A stretch of 64,000 bases of DNA from positions 868,001 through 932,000 of the forward strand of contig JABELC010000012.1 in NCBI GenBank assembly GCA_028455995.1, in the 5' to 3' direction. Shown piece after piece: positions 27,975 through 39,280 of the stretch. The notes beneath the pieces are model-generated. The model was not told the DNA's origin and did not search any database. It saw only the letters and a program-made list of their open reading frames with translations. Numbering within the stretch: position 1 is the first letter of the stretch; each line of letters begins with the position of its first letter. This stretch comes from Scleromitrula shiraiana. Lineage: Eukaryota > Ascomycota > Leotiomycetes > Helotiales > Sclerotiniaceae. Made by a program: the position numbers and the translations under genes.

Positions 27975-28133
27975 ATAACGTTTATATATAAAATTAATGT
28001 ATTTTTATTTATATTTATATATAAAATTATATTTATATATAAAATTAATATATATTAATAGTTAATATGCTTTATTATTTTCTAATTTAATTAATATATT
28101 AAGATTACTTTATATTTTTTTTATTATTAATAT

Positions 28134-28293
28134 TGTTTGTATGACTCCGGGGGTATGGAACTATACAATTACGGTATCAATCAGTATTGTATTATTTGTT
28201 CAAGGAGTTCAAGAAGGGTGTTGTACGCCGTTGAGGATATATATCTTCTCAACGGACACGTGACGTAAGGTCACGTGTTTGACTATACAGACA
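28134..28293. mobile_element. Solo LTR of the 160-bp LTR family
   Basis: 160 bp matching 8775-8934 and 21709-21868 along the whole length, with its own AATAT duplication (28129-28133 and 28294-28298). It is the best preserved of the three copies, retaining CACGTGACGTAAGGTCACGTG-type GC-rich sequence near its end. It lies in the right arm of the outer TIR element. Confidence 0.93.
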
Positions 28294-28829
28294 AATATAT
28301 TTAAATTAATATTAATATATATCAAAAAATAATATAAATATACTTTTAAATTCCATAATTTTTTATAGAAAATCATTTTTTTTTTTTAAAATAATAAAAT
28401 TATTGATTTATAAAAAATGAAATTTAAGATTATAATATAACTTTATAATTTAAAATTATATTTATATAAATTAGATTAAATTAATAAAAAGTTAAATAAA
28501 TCTTTAATTAATAAAAATTTATTAAAAAATTGAATAATTTTGTAATATAAGATTGACGATAAAGTCATTTTAGATATAGTTTTAAGATATTAATGAATTT
28601 TAATTGAATTTTATTTGAGGTTTATTTGAAGTTAATTTTTAAATTTAAATTTCAAGATTAATTTATATTATATGAAATTTAATTTTTAATTAATTATAAA
28701 TTTAGTATGTTAATGTTTAAAGTTTTAATATGTCTAAATATTAAAATGACTAATTTTCTGAAGTTCATTTAAGGAAGTCATTGAATTCTATTCAGGTTCG
28801 CTCCCTGAATACGTGATACCGTAGGGTTG

Positions 28830-29807
28830 GTTCATGATGCACTCGAAATCAATATGGCTTAGTCATACCCAACTTTCCAAATCTGTTACGTGGGTGATCA
28901 GCAGGGGGCTCTAAGGTTTGGCGCGGCGTGGATGAGTCATCATCCACGATTGACTAATTCCAGCACTTGGAAGAGGAGTGGCTACAGCATGGCTAGAGAG
29001 TGGCTAGTGACGGGCGGCGGCGGACCGGATGTCACGGGAGGGAGACACGGATCGAGGCTTGAAACTTTGGGACTATTGTAGGTATAGATACTAGTAGTAG
29101 CTGGAGACTTATGGTGGCTAGATTAGTTAGTGGTTGGGCGGAGTTCATGTGATGTGATGAGATGTGATGGAAATGGAAATGGGAAACAAAGAATGGTTTG
29201 TTTTGTTGCTTGTCGCAGTGTACGGGGGAGTTTTCTCGTCTTATTGTATGTATGTATGTATGTATGTATGTAATAATGGAGTTCTTTGATTGACTTGGAG
29301 AAAGAGCGTGTCAATGGTGGGATGCAAACGGTTGGTGGGAATTTTTTTTTTTTTTTTTTCTAATGGAGTTGGGAGATCGTTTTGGCTTGGCTTGGCTAGG
29401 CTAGGCTATATGTTTGGTAGTGGAGATATTGATGGATGGATGGATGAATGGATGGATGGATGAATGAATGGATGGAGGGATGGGTTTTGTGTTACGATGG
29501 GGATTTATATTGGGGTTTGTACTGGTACTTGGGAGGTTCGTTTACTTGGGTTGAATATCTAGCCATGTAGAATAGTAATTAGTAAGTAAGTACTCTCTGT
29601 CTTGGAGTAGTTTTAACTTTAACTTCAATTATTTTCACGTAAGAGGATATTTATATGTTTAAACTATGATATACGAGTATTTGGACGGGAGTATTATATG
29701 TTTATTATATACCAAATCTAGAATACTCAAAGATCAATAGTTGACCGTCGATAAAGCTCTCTATCTCTCTCTCTCTCTTTCTCTCTCTCAATCTTTCTCT
29801 CTCTCAA

Positions 29808-29859
<52 letters not shown>

Positions 29860-31338
29860 GTCTCCCCAGCTAAGTTTATTCATATCAAAGGAACATCTTG
29901 AAGCTATGAATCTATGATGATCTTTCTTTCCTCTCTTTTTTTTTTCTCTTTTTTTTTTTGATTGATCCCATCTCATCCCACCCATGTTCATATGCACCAA
30001 GCATAAAATAGTATCTAATATTTTTCGTTAATTAAACCAATCAATTTTTAATGATCAATAGCCAAGAAAGACAACCTATAAAACCTCATCATCTTCTCCT
30101 CTCTTTGTCAATCTTCCACCATCAATATAGAATAGATTATGGATATTATCAAGGTTCGGTAAATTCGAGAATTTAACCTCCGTGATAAACCTTTCCAACC
30201 ATATCTACCTACCATATCTATCTACTATATCTACTATATCTATCTACCTACTATATCTATCTACCATATCATTCACATTCATCATATTATAAGATAAAAA
30301 TCATCGAATTCGATACTTTCAGCTATTTATTATTATTCTATCTATATTTCCCAAATCCATATTCAATCTCCAGCTGCAGGGCTTTTTTTGAATAATTTTA
30401 TGCCTTAAACTTAAGTCAATATTTTAAGGTTTTATAACCACCTTTCCTTCCCTCGAGGTTTATTCTCCACAGTCGCGTTTCTATTCACCCCAAATTTCTC
30501 TCCATACATGGTACACCTAGGTAGTTCTACATTGGAACTATAAAAGCTTCCTAAAAGTCTAAAAAGTCAACATATATCTATCGCCCTTCAACCTTTCCGC
30601 CCCCAAATTCTGGAAATACTTATCTCAACATCAACAATTTCATAAATTCCATCGCAAAATTTATACGGATTTTTATTAATCATTTAAATTTAAAAAAGAA
30701 TTTGCAATTATCATTGGAAATAAGAAAAAAAGGTAAATTTACACAAAAAATAACACAGATATTCAAAGCAAAGCAAAGCAAAGCAAAGCAAACCAAACAA
30801 AACAAAACAAAACAAAAAACAAAACCAAACCAAATAAAACAAAACAGAACAAAAAGAGCACAACGAGACAAATTAGAAAAGAGAGGGAAAGAGAACAATC
30901 CTTTTGTGGCTTGCAAGCTTGAAAAGTTGCACATGGAATCTCACAATGCTGAACCCAACGCGATATTTATGAGAGCTTCAAAAGAGCTTAAATTGAAAAT
31001 CGTAGGTCTTTCAAAAGCTTGTAGATACCTATTGCATGTATTCTTACAGCTTGCGCAAAGCTTCTTCGAATCATCTTCAGAAAGTATTGCGCGCAAGTGC
31101 TTGCTTCCTTTGGATATTTCGTTTGAACTCCATTACTCGCTAGTTACTTCGTACAGTTTGTTGTACCTTACCCTCAAGTTCTTTTCAAGTCGCGACCATC
31201 TGTTTGCCTTGCCCCTCCTCTTACCCAAGTTGAAATAGAACGTTCACTAAACTCTTTTCTTTGAATAGAATCAACTACTTCTCAACAATCGCATGATCAC
31301 AACAAGAAGCGCTATACCGTGAAGGAGGATTTATCAAA
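28830..31338. other. Intergenic region upstream of FCP1, simple-repeat rich
   Basis: This 2.5-kb stretch has no ORF I trust. It holds (TATG)n at about 29245-29272, a poly-T at 29342-29359, (GGAT)n at 29430-29480, a long CT tract at 29759-29857, CTATATC-type repeats at 30205-30270 and AAAGC/AAAAC repeats at 30765-30850. The ORF at 30702-31238 starts in that repeat and resembles nothing I know. The last few hundred bases are probably the FCP1 promoter and leader. Confidence 0.5.
29759..29857. repeat. (CT)n polypyrimidine tract
   Basis: About 100 bases of almost pure pyrimidine, with the last 50 or so a perfect CT dinucleotide run. Confidence 0.95.
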
Positions 31339-34124
31339 ATGGGAAAGTCATTGAACCTGGGCTCGAGCCTGAAATATCCAATCACAATCATCAAATTCTT
31401 ACTGAGACCCGGCGATACAATTACCAAACAAGACGCACTTCTCGAGTACAAATTCAAATGGATGAAGGAGGTTGGCGATACTGTGGGCGGTGATACTTGG
31501 CAGGAGGAACAAACATCATATGCCAAATGGTTTAGCCCTGCGGATGGTACCATAAACTCATGGCACATTAAAGAAGGGATGGTTATTGAGAAGGATAGAC
31601 CTGTTGTCGAAATTGAAGAGAGTTGTCCACATTCTACGCAGTTTGCTGGACTTTGTGCTTTATGTGGAAAGGACATGACCCAAGTCTCTTGGTCTAGCGC
31701 GGAGATGGATACGGACCGAGCGAAAATCAACATGATCCACGATCAAACGCATCTTACAGTAAGCCAAGATGAGGCGTCAAGGGCCGAAGAAGAAACACAA
31801 CGGCGATTACTCCAAAACAGAAAACTTTCATTGGTGGTGGATTTGGATCAGACCATTATCCATGCTTGTATCGAGCCGACTGTTGGGGAGTGGCAGCGCG
31901 ATGTCAACTCGCCTAATTATGAAGCTGTGAAAGATGTTCGGAAATTCCAACTGAAGGATGACAACGTTCGAGGCCTCGCATCGGGCTGTTGGTACTATAT
32001 CAAAATGCGCCCGGGTCTGGCTGAATTTCTGGAGAAAATTTCTACTATGTATGAATTGCATGTTTATACTATGGGTACACGAGCATATGCAGTTAATATT
32101 GCGAAACTCGTCGATCCTAATAAAGCATTATTTGGAGATCGCATCATCAGTCGAGACGAAAATGGCAACGTTACAGCAAAGAGTTTAGCTAGACTTTTCC
32201 CTCAGAGTACACATATGGTGGCCATTATCGATGATCGCGCAGACGTCTGGCCAATGAATCGTCCCAATCTTATTAAGGTTGTTCCATACGACTTTTTCCT
32301 TGGCATTGGAGATATCAATTCGAGTTTCTTGCCCAAGAGGGAGGAACTTCCTAAAGTCTCAACACCCAAAAAGAAACATGCGCCAAGACCTGAAAAGAGT
32401 ACATCCGAAGAAGCCGAAGCCGTCGAAACTCTTACAGGTGAAGCATTAATGGATGTAGTATATGGAGAAGATGACTCGAAGCCTGCCGATGAAGCGCAAA
32501 AGGAGCAGACCAATGAGGAAGTCCCAAAAGTAATGCCGCTCGGGGAATTGGTAAAGATGGGAGGTACCGATGACGAGGCCTTACTACAAGAACAAGCTGC
32601 AGAGCAAGAGAAATTCTTAGAGAAGCAGTTAACGGAGCGGCCATTACTTCATATGCAAGAAGAACTCGACAAACAAGATGAGGAAGAAGAGGAAGTAACG
32701 GAAGAGGTTAAGAATGGAGCTCCAATCGAACACCAGCCTCATCATAGACACAATTTACTCAAAGACGATGATGTCGAATTAACTTATCTCCAACAACATC
32801 TTACGGATCTTCATAAAGCATTTTATGAGGAATACGATAAGGCTTTAGCAACTGTGCCGGGAAGTCGAATTTCACAATTGAAGCCTGGACATCAGAATAA
32901 AGTCTCGGTCAAAGATGATGCTGCTGATCTTAAGGTTGTTCCTAATATTGCTGTTGTTATGCCACGTCTGAAGTATGATTTTATCTGATATTAGTTTCGT
33001 GGGAATTTTGCTAACTATGGTGTAGGTCTAAAGTTTTGGAAGGCTGTACTATTGTAATGTCAGGTTTGGTACCATTAGGTGTTGATCTTATGAGGTGTGT
33101 TAATCTTTTTTACGTCAATCTTTCTTTCTAGATATTGCTTGTCACAGAACAAGAAATTGCTCACGTTGCTAACTTGATTTAGATCTGAAATTGCTCAGCA
33201 AACAGAAAGCTTTGGAGCTAAGATTCGCAAGAAGTGAGTCAAAATACTATCCATGTTTAAAAAATATCATACTGATTTCTTTGTAGGGTATCGAAGAAAG
33301 TTACACATTTGGTTACGTCTTCAAGTAGAACTCGTACACAGAAGGTTCGTGAAGCAGCGAAGTACTCTCATATTAAGATAGTCACGCAGCAATGGTTACT
33401 GCAGTCGATCAGCAAGTGGAAGAAGGAAGAAGAAGAACCCTTTTTGGTATGTCAAAACATCTTGGATTTCGTTATCATAGTTTGCTAATATCCCTAGGTT
33501 GAAATTCGACCATCTGATCGAAGACAAGAGAGTGATAATAACAGTAATCCATCGTCAATAGACGATAGTGATGATAGCGAAGATTATACGGGAAGTGAAG
33601 GCGATGAAGATGATGAATTCAATCGTCCAAGCAATAGTCAAGAATTTGGAGATGATGAAGGAGTCATGCCAGATGACATGGAACCAGGACATTCACCCAT
33701 TGAGGATTTAAAAGGATTCGACTGGGGTGAAGTTGATGATGAATTGGCTGAATTTATGGGCGATGACGATGAATCCGGAACCGAAAGTGATGGAAGTATG
33801 ACTAGTAACAACAGTCGCGAATCTCGAGCAACTCAACAAAGAGGACAAAAACGAGGATACGAGGAAACCGAGGATGACGATAGTGATGAAGAGAGCACTC
33901 TGGTGAAGAAACAACGAATGGCCAATTCGAGAACCACCGGCTTAAAAACAGTCAAAACACCCAGTACATCAGTATCAAGCCTACCTACACCTGGCGTAAC
34001 AGGAGATGAGAACGAAGATGTCGAAGACCAGGCTGGAGAAGATGATCAGAGTCTAGAGGAGGATCTCGAGGCCGAAATGGAGGCGGCTTTTGAAGCTGAA
34101 ATGGCGGCTGAAGCTACTGGATGA
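31339..34124 (+). CDS. FCP1: RNA polymerase II CTD phosphatase FCP1, five exons
   Basis: This nuclear Mg-dependent phosphatase removes phosphate from the C-terminal repeats of Rpb1 so that polymerase II can be recycled. Exons 31339-32972, 33026-33094, 33183-33233, 33287-33446 and 33498-34124 stay in phase and give 846 residues, normal for fungal Fcp1. The N-terminus (about 15-110) is the biotinyl/lipoyl-like region; the FCPH catalytic domain carries the acyl-phosphatase motif VDLDQTIIH with Asp168 and Asp170, and a second motif IIDDRADVW. The BRCT domain (about 545-640; EGCTIVMSGLVPLGVD, then VTHLVTSS) is spread over four exons. The tail is very acidic (DDSDDSEDY, EDDDSDEES), with a basic KKQR stretch, as in other FCP1 proteins. 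All four introns are GT-AG; the smallest internal exon is 51 bases. The start is the first ATG of the conserved frame. Confidence 0.95.
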
Positions 34125-35363
34125 ACGAATATTGAGCAAGACTCTAAGTTCCTCCTCGGTTGAGGGTTTATCAACAGATATCGTATCTTGAGATTTTACT
34201 CCGGATTTGATTTAAACAAAATCTTTGTGCATAGAGGGTACAGACGGAGTGAAAGGATTTGGATCGGACGGGACATGCAAAGCGAAAAATCGGAGGCTTT
34301 TTGATGTGTGTATTTTCCACTATTTTTGTTTCTTCTCTTTATTTCTTATTTTGATCTTGATTTTGATGTCGAGTTTGATTTTTATCAAAGATGAATGAAT
34401 GAATCATTTTCTGAACTTGGGCGAAAAATAGGATTGTTTAGGTCTTTGGTGGTAAAGGGAGAGTGGAGTGATACGGAATGGATTGGAGTGAATTGGCATG
34501 ATATGGTGCATTGTTTGGGAGTTGGTAGGATCTGGAATTTGGAATTTGGGATGTGATATGCTCTGGTTTGATATGATTGGGCGGTTGATGAAGTGTGCGT
34601 AAATGGAGTGAGTGAGCGAGCTTAACCTTTTGGTTCTGAAGGAGAGAATTATGAACGAACGATATTATCTATTTTATAGCATTTACGGATCGGGAGTGCG
34701 TTTGTGATGGCGATTTTGTTGAGAAAGGGGGTGAGATGGGGAGAAGGGACGAGAGAGAAGAGTGGTGAACATTCACGTCAAGATGAACGCAGATGGATGG
34801 GATGGGATGTGATGAGAGGCAGGTGGTGTGTAAATGCAAAATGAAGATGATTAGCCATTCTGAGGGTTGGGTTAGAATTTCATGTGTGCGTTATCACTTG
34901 CATACGAATATCAAGTAGGAGAGAACTACTAGTATATTACCTAGATAGCAATCACCTATCTCCCAATATATTGATAAATAAACAATAGCAAAACTCCGTC
35001 ATAATCGTACGGTACATACATTCATATGCATGATCTGAACAGTAAAGTCGCAAATATAATTGGCCCATGCAATTCTCGCATGCCTTATTTTTGTTATCGA
35101 TGCCTGGGGCACCAACTCTATAATTGAACTTCGGATCGTCAAGAGCTCCATCTCTGCCCGCATTCGCGATAATAACACTCAAACTACACGACAGTCGAAT
35201 TGAAGGATACGCTACTGATACGAATCTGCGACATTACATCGAGACGTCGCTACACGAATCCATTGAGAGAAGGGAATTGAGGAATCGAGAGGATAGATAG
35301 ATATCAGAAAGAAGGAAAGACAGAGAGAAAGAAGCAAGGAAAAGAACGATAGGAACAGCAAAT
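34125..35363. other. Intergenic region FCP1-NDUFA13
   Basis: FCP1 3' flank followed by G/A-rich sequence and the NDUFA13 leader. A 76-codon minus-strand ORF at 34952-35182 has no recognisable features. No RNA gene seen. Confidence 0.5.
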
Positions 35364-36433
35364 ATGCCTCAAGATTTACCTCCAGCGGGCGGGTATGATG
35401 CGGTGCAGTATAAGGTATATTCTACGACTCTTTTTCTGTCAAGAAGGAACACCAATTTGAGGGGCGATGGCGGATGGTAGGGGAGGGGGGAGGGGGGAGG
35501 TAGATTGAGGGATGGAGCGGGACGAAATTGAAATTGAAATTGGAATTGGATTCGAATGATCGAATGATCGAATGAACCCTACCATCTCTCTACCCCTTCC
35601 CTCCTAATTTGTCGTGGAACCAACCGTCACGAATCCCCCTCCCCCTCCCCCCTTCCCAAAAATAACTCCATCCCCCAATGGAACCCAAGCTAACGTAAAC
35701 CCCTCTTGGAAAATAGAGAAATCTCCCTGCCCGCGGCTTTCGTCCTTCGGTAATGTTGCTCGCTATGGCGGGTGTGATGACGTATGGTTTTTGGAAGGCT
35801 GGGAAGGGGATTAGGGAACAAAAGTTTGTGGTTTTTTTTTTTGGTTTTTGTTTTGTTTTGTTTTGTTTTGTTTTGTTTTGTTTTGTTTTGTTTTGTTTTG
35901 TTTCTGTTTGTTTGTTTGTTTTGGAGGGGGATGAGATTGGGGGGGAGAGGGGGCGTTGGCGGAGAGGGTTAAGGGTGGTTGGAGGATGGGGGAAGAGAAG
36001 GATGAAGTACAAGATTGAAGCGAGAGGAGGAGAAGAGAAGAAAAGAAAAGAGAGACAAAAGAGAGGCTAACAATTGTACAATACAGTGAACTCGCTCGCG
36101 AAAAGATGTGGTCCAGAATTCATCTAATCCCCATGTTAACAGCGGAACAGGATAGAGATTTGGTGAGGAGACATTGGGCGGATTTGAAGAGGGAGAAGGA
36201 GTTATTTGGTGTTGAGACTAGTGTTTATAATGGGGGACGGTTAGTAGTTATTTCTTTTTTGTTTTTTGTTTTTTTGAGGGGGAGGAGAGATGGGGGGGCT
36301 GGATACGGGAATACTGGGAGGGAGGAGATGGGGGATATGAGCTGAGATTAGATGACATGCTAATATTCGATGCGACTACAGATTCGTCAGACCTACCTAC
36401 GCAGTTACTCCCAAAAACGTTGCGAAGGAATAG
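35364..36433 (+). CDS. Complex I accessory subunit NDUFA13/GRIM-19 (B16.6), four exons
   Basis: This is a small subunit of mitochondrial NADH:ubiquinone oxidoreductase, anchored in the inner membrane by one helix. Exons 35364-35414, 35717-35823, 36087-36239 and 36382-36433 join in frame to 120 residues. The N-terminus MPQDLPPAGGYDAVQYKRNL is typical of the family, followed by LPARGFRPS and one membrane segment (about 27-48, VMLLAMAGVMTYGFWKAG). The rest is charged and helical (ELAREKMWSRIHLIPMLTAE) and ends FVRPTYAVTPKNVAKE. The first exon is only 51 bases and is followed by a 302-base intron. Intron 2 (263 bases) holds a TTTTG array. All introns are GT-AG. Single ORFs of the region miss most of this gene because the exons are so short. 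Confidence 0.93.
35846..35900 (+). repeat. (TTTTG)11 array in intron 2 of the NDUFA13 gene
   Basis: Eleven perfect TTTTG units begin about 20 bases after the 5' splice site, preceded by a run of T. Confidence 0.95.
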
Positions 36434-36971
36434 AGGAGAGGATCAGTTTGGGTTGGTTGAGTTGATATGTTGATATGGACAGTGAGAGAGGGGGATTGTG
36501 GTGTGGAGAGGAAGGGGGGAGGGATAAAAACTTCATACAAAAAATGCAAGAAAGAAAGATTGTGAAAATTGAAGAAGTGCAGTCTTTTCTAACGGGGTAT
36601 GAAAGAGGGGAGTAGCGCAAACCGAAGATGGAGATGGAGATGTGTATATACTGTATGGATGGATGAAAGAATAGGAATGAAAAATACATTGAATCAATCT
36701 AACTTGAGTATGGCTTTGGTGTGAAGTTATTAGCTAATAGCTAAGTGGTTTCTGCTATGTATTTCTTTGATACATTTATGATATTTCAATATATCTAACT
36801 TGCAGTATTTTTATTATACAATGATTTCGATACAGTCCAACGACTGACACAATTTAGCATTATCGCTCAACTTTTAAAGACCCCTTTATATATATAAGGT
36901 GATCCATCCACCTTTTCATTTGAAATCCCTCATCTCATCCCGGACTATAAAAATACAACACACCACCCCCC
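36434..36971. other. Region between convergent NDUFA13 and AIM6-like genes
   Basis: Shared 3' flanks. It is purine-rich to about 36660, then A/T-rich. No ORF worth calling. Confidence 0.5.
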
Positions 36972-38129
36972 TCACAAAATAACACACCACCCCTCCCGCC
37001 TCCCCATCTCCTCCGCCTCCTCATCACTCATCACAACTTCATTTTCCACCTCCAAGAACTCCGCCCCCACCCCCACTCCATCCACCACCCTCCCCCCCAG
37101 CCACCTTGCCCCACGCTCCAAATCATCGATATTCAAACACCCCGCCCCATTCTCCACCAACACTCTCCAAAACTCCTCGTTATCAGGGGTGCCCCAATAT
37201 CTCGGTATCAAACCCCTTTTCCTCGCTTCTGCACAATCCCTCCGGACTTTTCGAATTTGCGTCTGCGTCAATCCTCTCTTGCGGTCGAATTTCCCGACGG
37301 ATTTTTCCAGCTTGAGGGATACGTAGCGGGAATTCGAGAGGGTGTTGGAGGGGTGGAGAGAGGGGAAGCGCGCGTCGTGGAAGATGGAGATGGTGTTGTT
37401 TGAGCAGGGTGTGGGGGTTGATATGTTGGAGAGGGGGATATCGGTTCCGATTATTGTTAAGGGGCCTTGATGTAATGTCGAGGTGTTGGCATCGTAGTAA
37501 GTTAAGAACCCCGCATCTCGAAAGGGAGCCAGTAGTTCGAGAATAAGAGGGACGCCCTCGGCTCTGGAATGATCGCTTTTGAAATCCAGAGTGAGATGGA
37601 CCGATTGCGTGGGATTTTCATCGAAGATTCCAATTTTTGGGGAGGCGTTGCCTGGGTTATGAGTACGGTTTTGCTGGGTGAGAATCTCGTATAGGGGGTC
37701 TAGGTAGAGTGTGGATAGTGTACGGAGGGGATGAACTTCCATGCGTGAGTGGGCTGCGTGGAGAGTTTGGGAACGCAGAAGAATGTCGCATTCTATGGCT
37801 ATGCAACCGGTGGCTATGGCGGTGTAGAGAGGGATGGGCAGTTCTTCGTTGTTGTGGGACCAGCATGTTATGGGGGTTATGCCAGTTGTGAAGTTGGGTG
37901 CCCAGGATGGGGAGGGTGTTGATTTGGATGGGAGTTTGGCGGGGTCGATGTAGGATGATATTATTTTGTGGATTCCGGCGGTAGAGGTAGGGGTTGTGCT
38001 GCTGGTGGTGGCACTGCTGCTGGAGGTGGGCCTGTCACTGGTGGTGGATGATGATGATGACATTTTGGTATGTAATGGACGAATCCGGCGAAATAAATGA
38101 ACGAAAGAGCGATTGGAAAGATATGGCAA
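36972..38129 (-). CDS. AIM6: AIM6-like PLC/glycerophosphodiester phosphodiesterase-fold protein
   Basis: A single exon of 385 codons. After a Ser/Thr-rich N-terminus (about 22-52) the protein follows the AIM6 family pattern: ITCWSHNNEELPIPLYTAIATG, where the first block normally holds His-Asn; IAIECDILL with the Glu/Asp pair; RTLSTLYLDPLYEIL; and LTLDFKS. This family has a PI-PLC/GDPD-like TIM-barrel fold, and yeast AIM6 mutants show altered mitochondrial inheritance; the enzymatic substrate is not known. The first Met (38129) gives a basic, Arg-rich N-terminus that could target mitochondria. A second Met at residue 23 (MSSSSSTTS) would remove it. Conserved HxE/ExD-like spacing remains, but I cannot judge activity. 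The gene is convergent with the NDUFA13 gene. Confidence 0.8.
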   Translation of the reverse strand: MPYLSNRSFVHLFRRIRPLHTKMSSSSSTTSDRPTSSSSATTSSTTPTSTAGIHKIISSYIDPAKLPSKSTPSPSWAPNFTTGITPITCWSHNNEELPIPLYTAIATGCIAIECDILLRSQTLHAAHSRMEVHPLRTLSTLYLDPLYEILTQQNRTHNPGNASPKIGIFDENPTQSVHLTLDFKSDHSRAEGVPLILELLAPFRDAGFLTYYDANTSTLHQGPLTIIGTDIPLSNISTPTPCSNNTISIFHDARFPSLHPSNTLSNSRYVSLKLEKSVGKFDRKRGLTQTQIRKVRRDCAEARKRGLIPRYWGTPDNEEFWRVLVENGAGCLNIDDLERGARWLGGRVVDGVGVGAEFLEVENEVVMSDEEAEEMGRREGWCVIL

Positions 38130-39280
38130 TAAAATGTTATGTATAATGATAGGTAGGTAAACTCCCCCGATAACCCAGATAGCCCAATATTAAAAGAGCA
38201 AGAAGCAACGGTAAGATCGCAAGTGGAGTGTGCTGTAACTACAGTACACCCTCTTGGTAATACCCCAGTGATCTATACGATATTGACAACGAGCGACAAG
38301 ATAGATTTCAACGTCCAAACATCCCAACCCAACTTTTAATGAAATCCTACAACATTTGCAACCCCCAATGGACAACCATCATATAAATATAAAAAAACTC
38401 AACTCTCGGGTCAGTCCGAGAATTACCAATCACTAGACCTAACTAGTGTAAGATATGCAGGTACAACTGTATGTACATAAGCCCCAAGATCCTCAGGAAC
38501 TAATCCGACCCAAAGCCCTTGCCCTGAAGAAAGAAAGAAAGGAAAACAAATGAAACTACATGCAAAGAAAACCCCGGAGAAAGTCGGTGAAAAAGGTCCA
38601 GATTCGACGGGAAGTTTGATGTTCTACCGCCAAGAACCGCGCGCATCCACGTAGATCCACTGAAATCCGGGGGAATTTGCCGGTTCCGAGTTGGCCAATA
38701 TGTGTGGCGTAAATTACAACGTGGCGGTGTCAGATCGGAATTCTTATAATACTATTACGTCTAGAATATTATGCCTTGGTGCTTGGGTTTGTTTTCGTAT
38801 GAGAGATTATTATATAAATGTCAACGTGGTGCAGATATTGTGAGAGATGTGGATATTATGGCGTGAGCATCAGCGAGTGAGTAAAAAGGCGGGGGCGAGG
38901 CGAGATTTATGGATATGACGGATGCGGATTTGTATATTTAAATGTTCGTCCATCAAGGTTTTTTGTCAAATGTCCTTAAATACTTAATATGAAGTTGAAG
39001 AGGTTTTTGTTCTCATCTGCAGGTATATCAATGTAAATATCGATCGGTGAAAGTCAAGTTGGTTAGTCATGATAACTGATTAGTATTCGGCACTATCAAG
39101 AACGTCAATCCAGTTTGACAGAATATCACCAATTTTCGTAAATATTGGAAATACAGTATGATTAGATTGTTGATAACTCTGCTCTCTTACATCACTACCC
39201 CGTGCGTGTGTATGCAATACACAATTGTGAGCAATCCCATAAAATTCGTAGGCGGCATCTCCATGCCTTACTTTTTGGGT
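38130..39280. other. Intergenic region AIM6-F-box pseudogene
   Basis: No coding feature recognised. It marks the left edge of the accessory stretch (39-53 kb), where housekeeping genes stop. Confidence 0.45.

Larger units (their letters stand above)
6810..28826. mobile_element. Outer terminal-inverted-repeat element hosting the transposon nest
   Basis: The left end (6810-6830) begins CCCTACGGTATCACG, and the right end (28806-28826) is its exact inverted copy over 21 bases; similarity continues imperfectly for a further 20-30 bases. TTG flanks both ends (6807-6809 and 28827-28829) as a possible 3-bp target duplication. Without the nested insertions the host element is only about 0.9 kb (6810-7035 plus 27980-28133 plus 28299-28826), so it looks like a non-autonomous DNA transposon. 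I saw no transposase. The inner sequence is heavily A/T-mutated, but the ends keep their G and C. The superfamily is not determined. A 3-bp duplication would suit PIF/Harbinger- or CACTA-like elements, but three bases is weak evidence. Confidence 0.7.

Noticed and set aside
6810..28826. Mitochondrial DNA insertion (because of A/T content)
   Set aside because: No mitochondrial gene was recognisable, and the block is explained by LTR and TIR elements with duplications and a gypsy pol remnant.
6810..28826. Regional centromere
   Set aside because: A/T-rich RIPed repeats also mark centromeres in some fungi, but the nest is only 22 kb and genes lie close on both sides. It cannot be decided without CENP-A data, so it is not claimed.
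6810..28826. Giant cargo-carrying mobile element such as a Starship or Maverick
   Set aside because: No tyrosine recombinase, polymerase or cargo gene seen; the size comes from nested LTR elements with their own duplications.
28890..29081. Small gene just right of the island
   Set aside because: No homology and no clear codon bias; ordinary short ORF.
30702..31238. Protein gene upstream of FCP1
   Set aside because: It begins in AAAGC/AAAAC repeats and shows no motif; more likely leader or promoter sequence.
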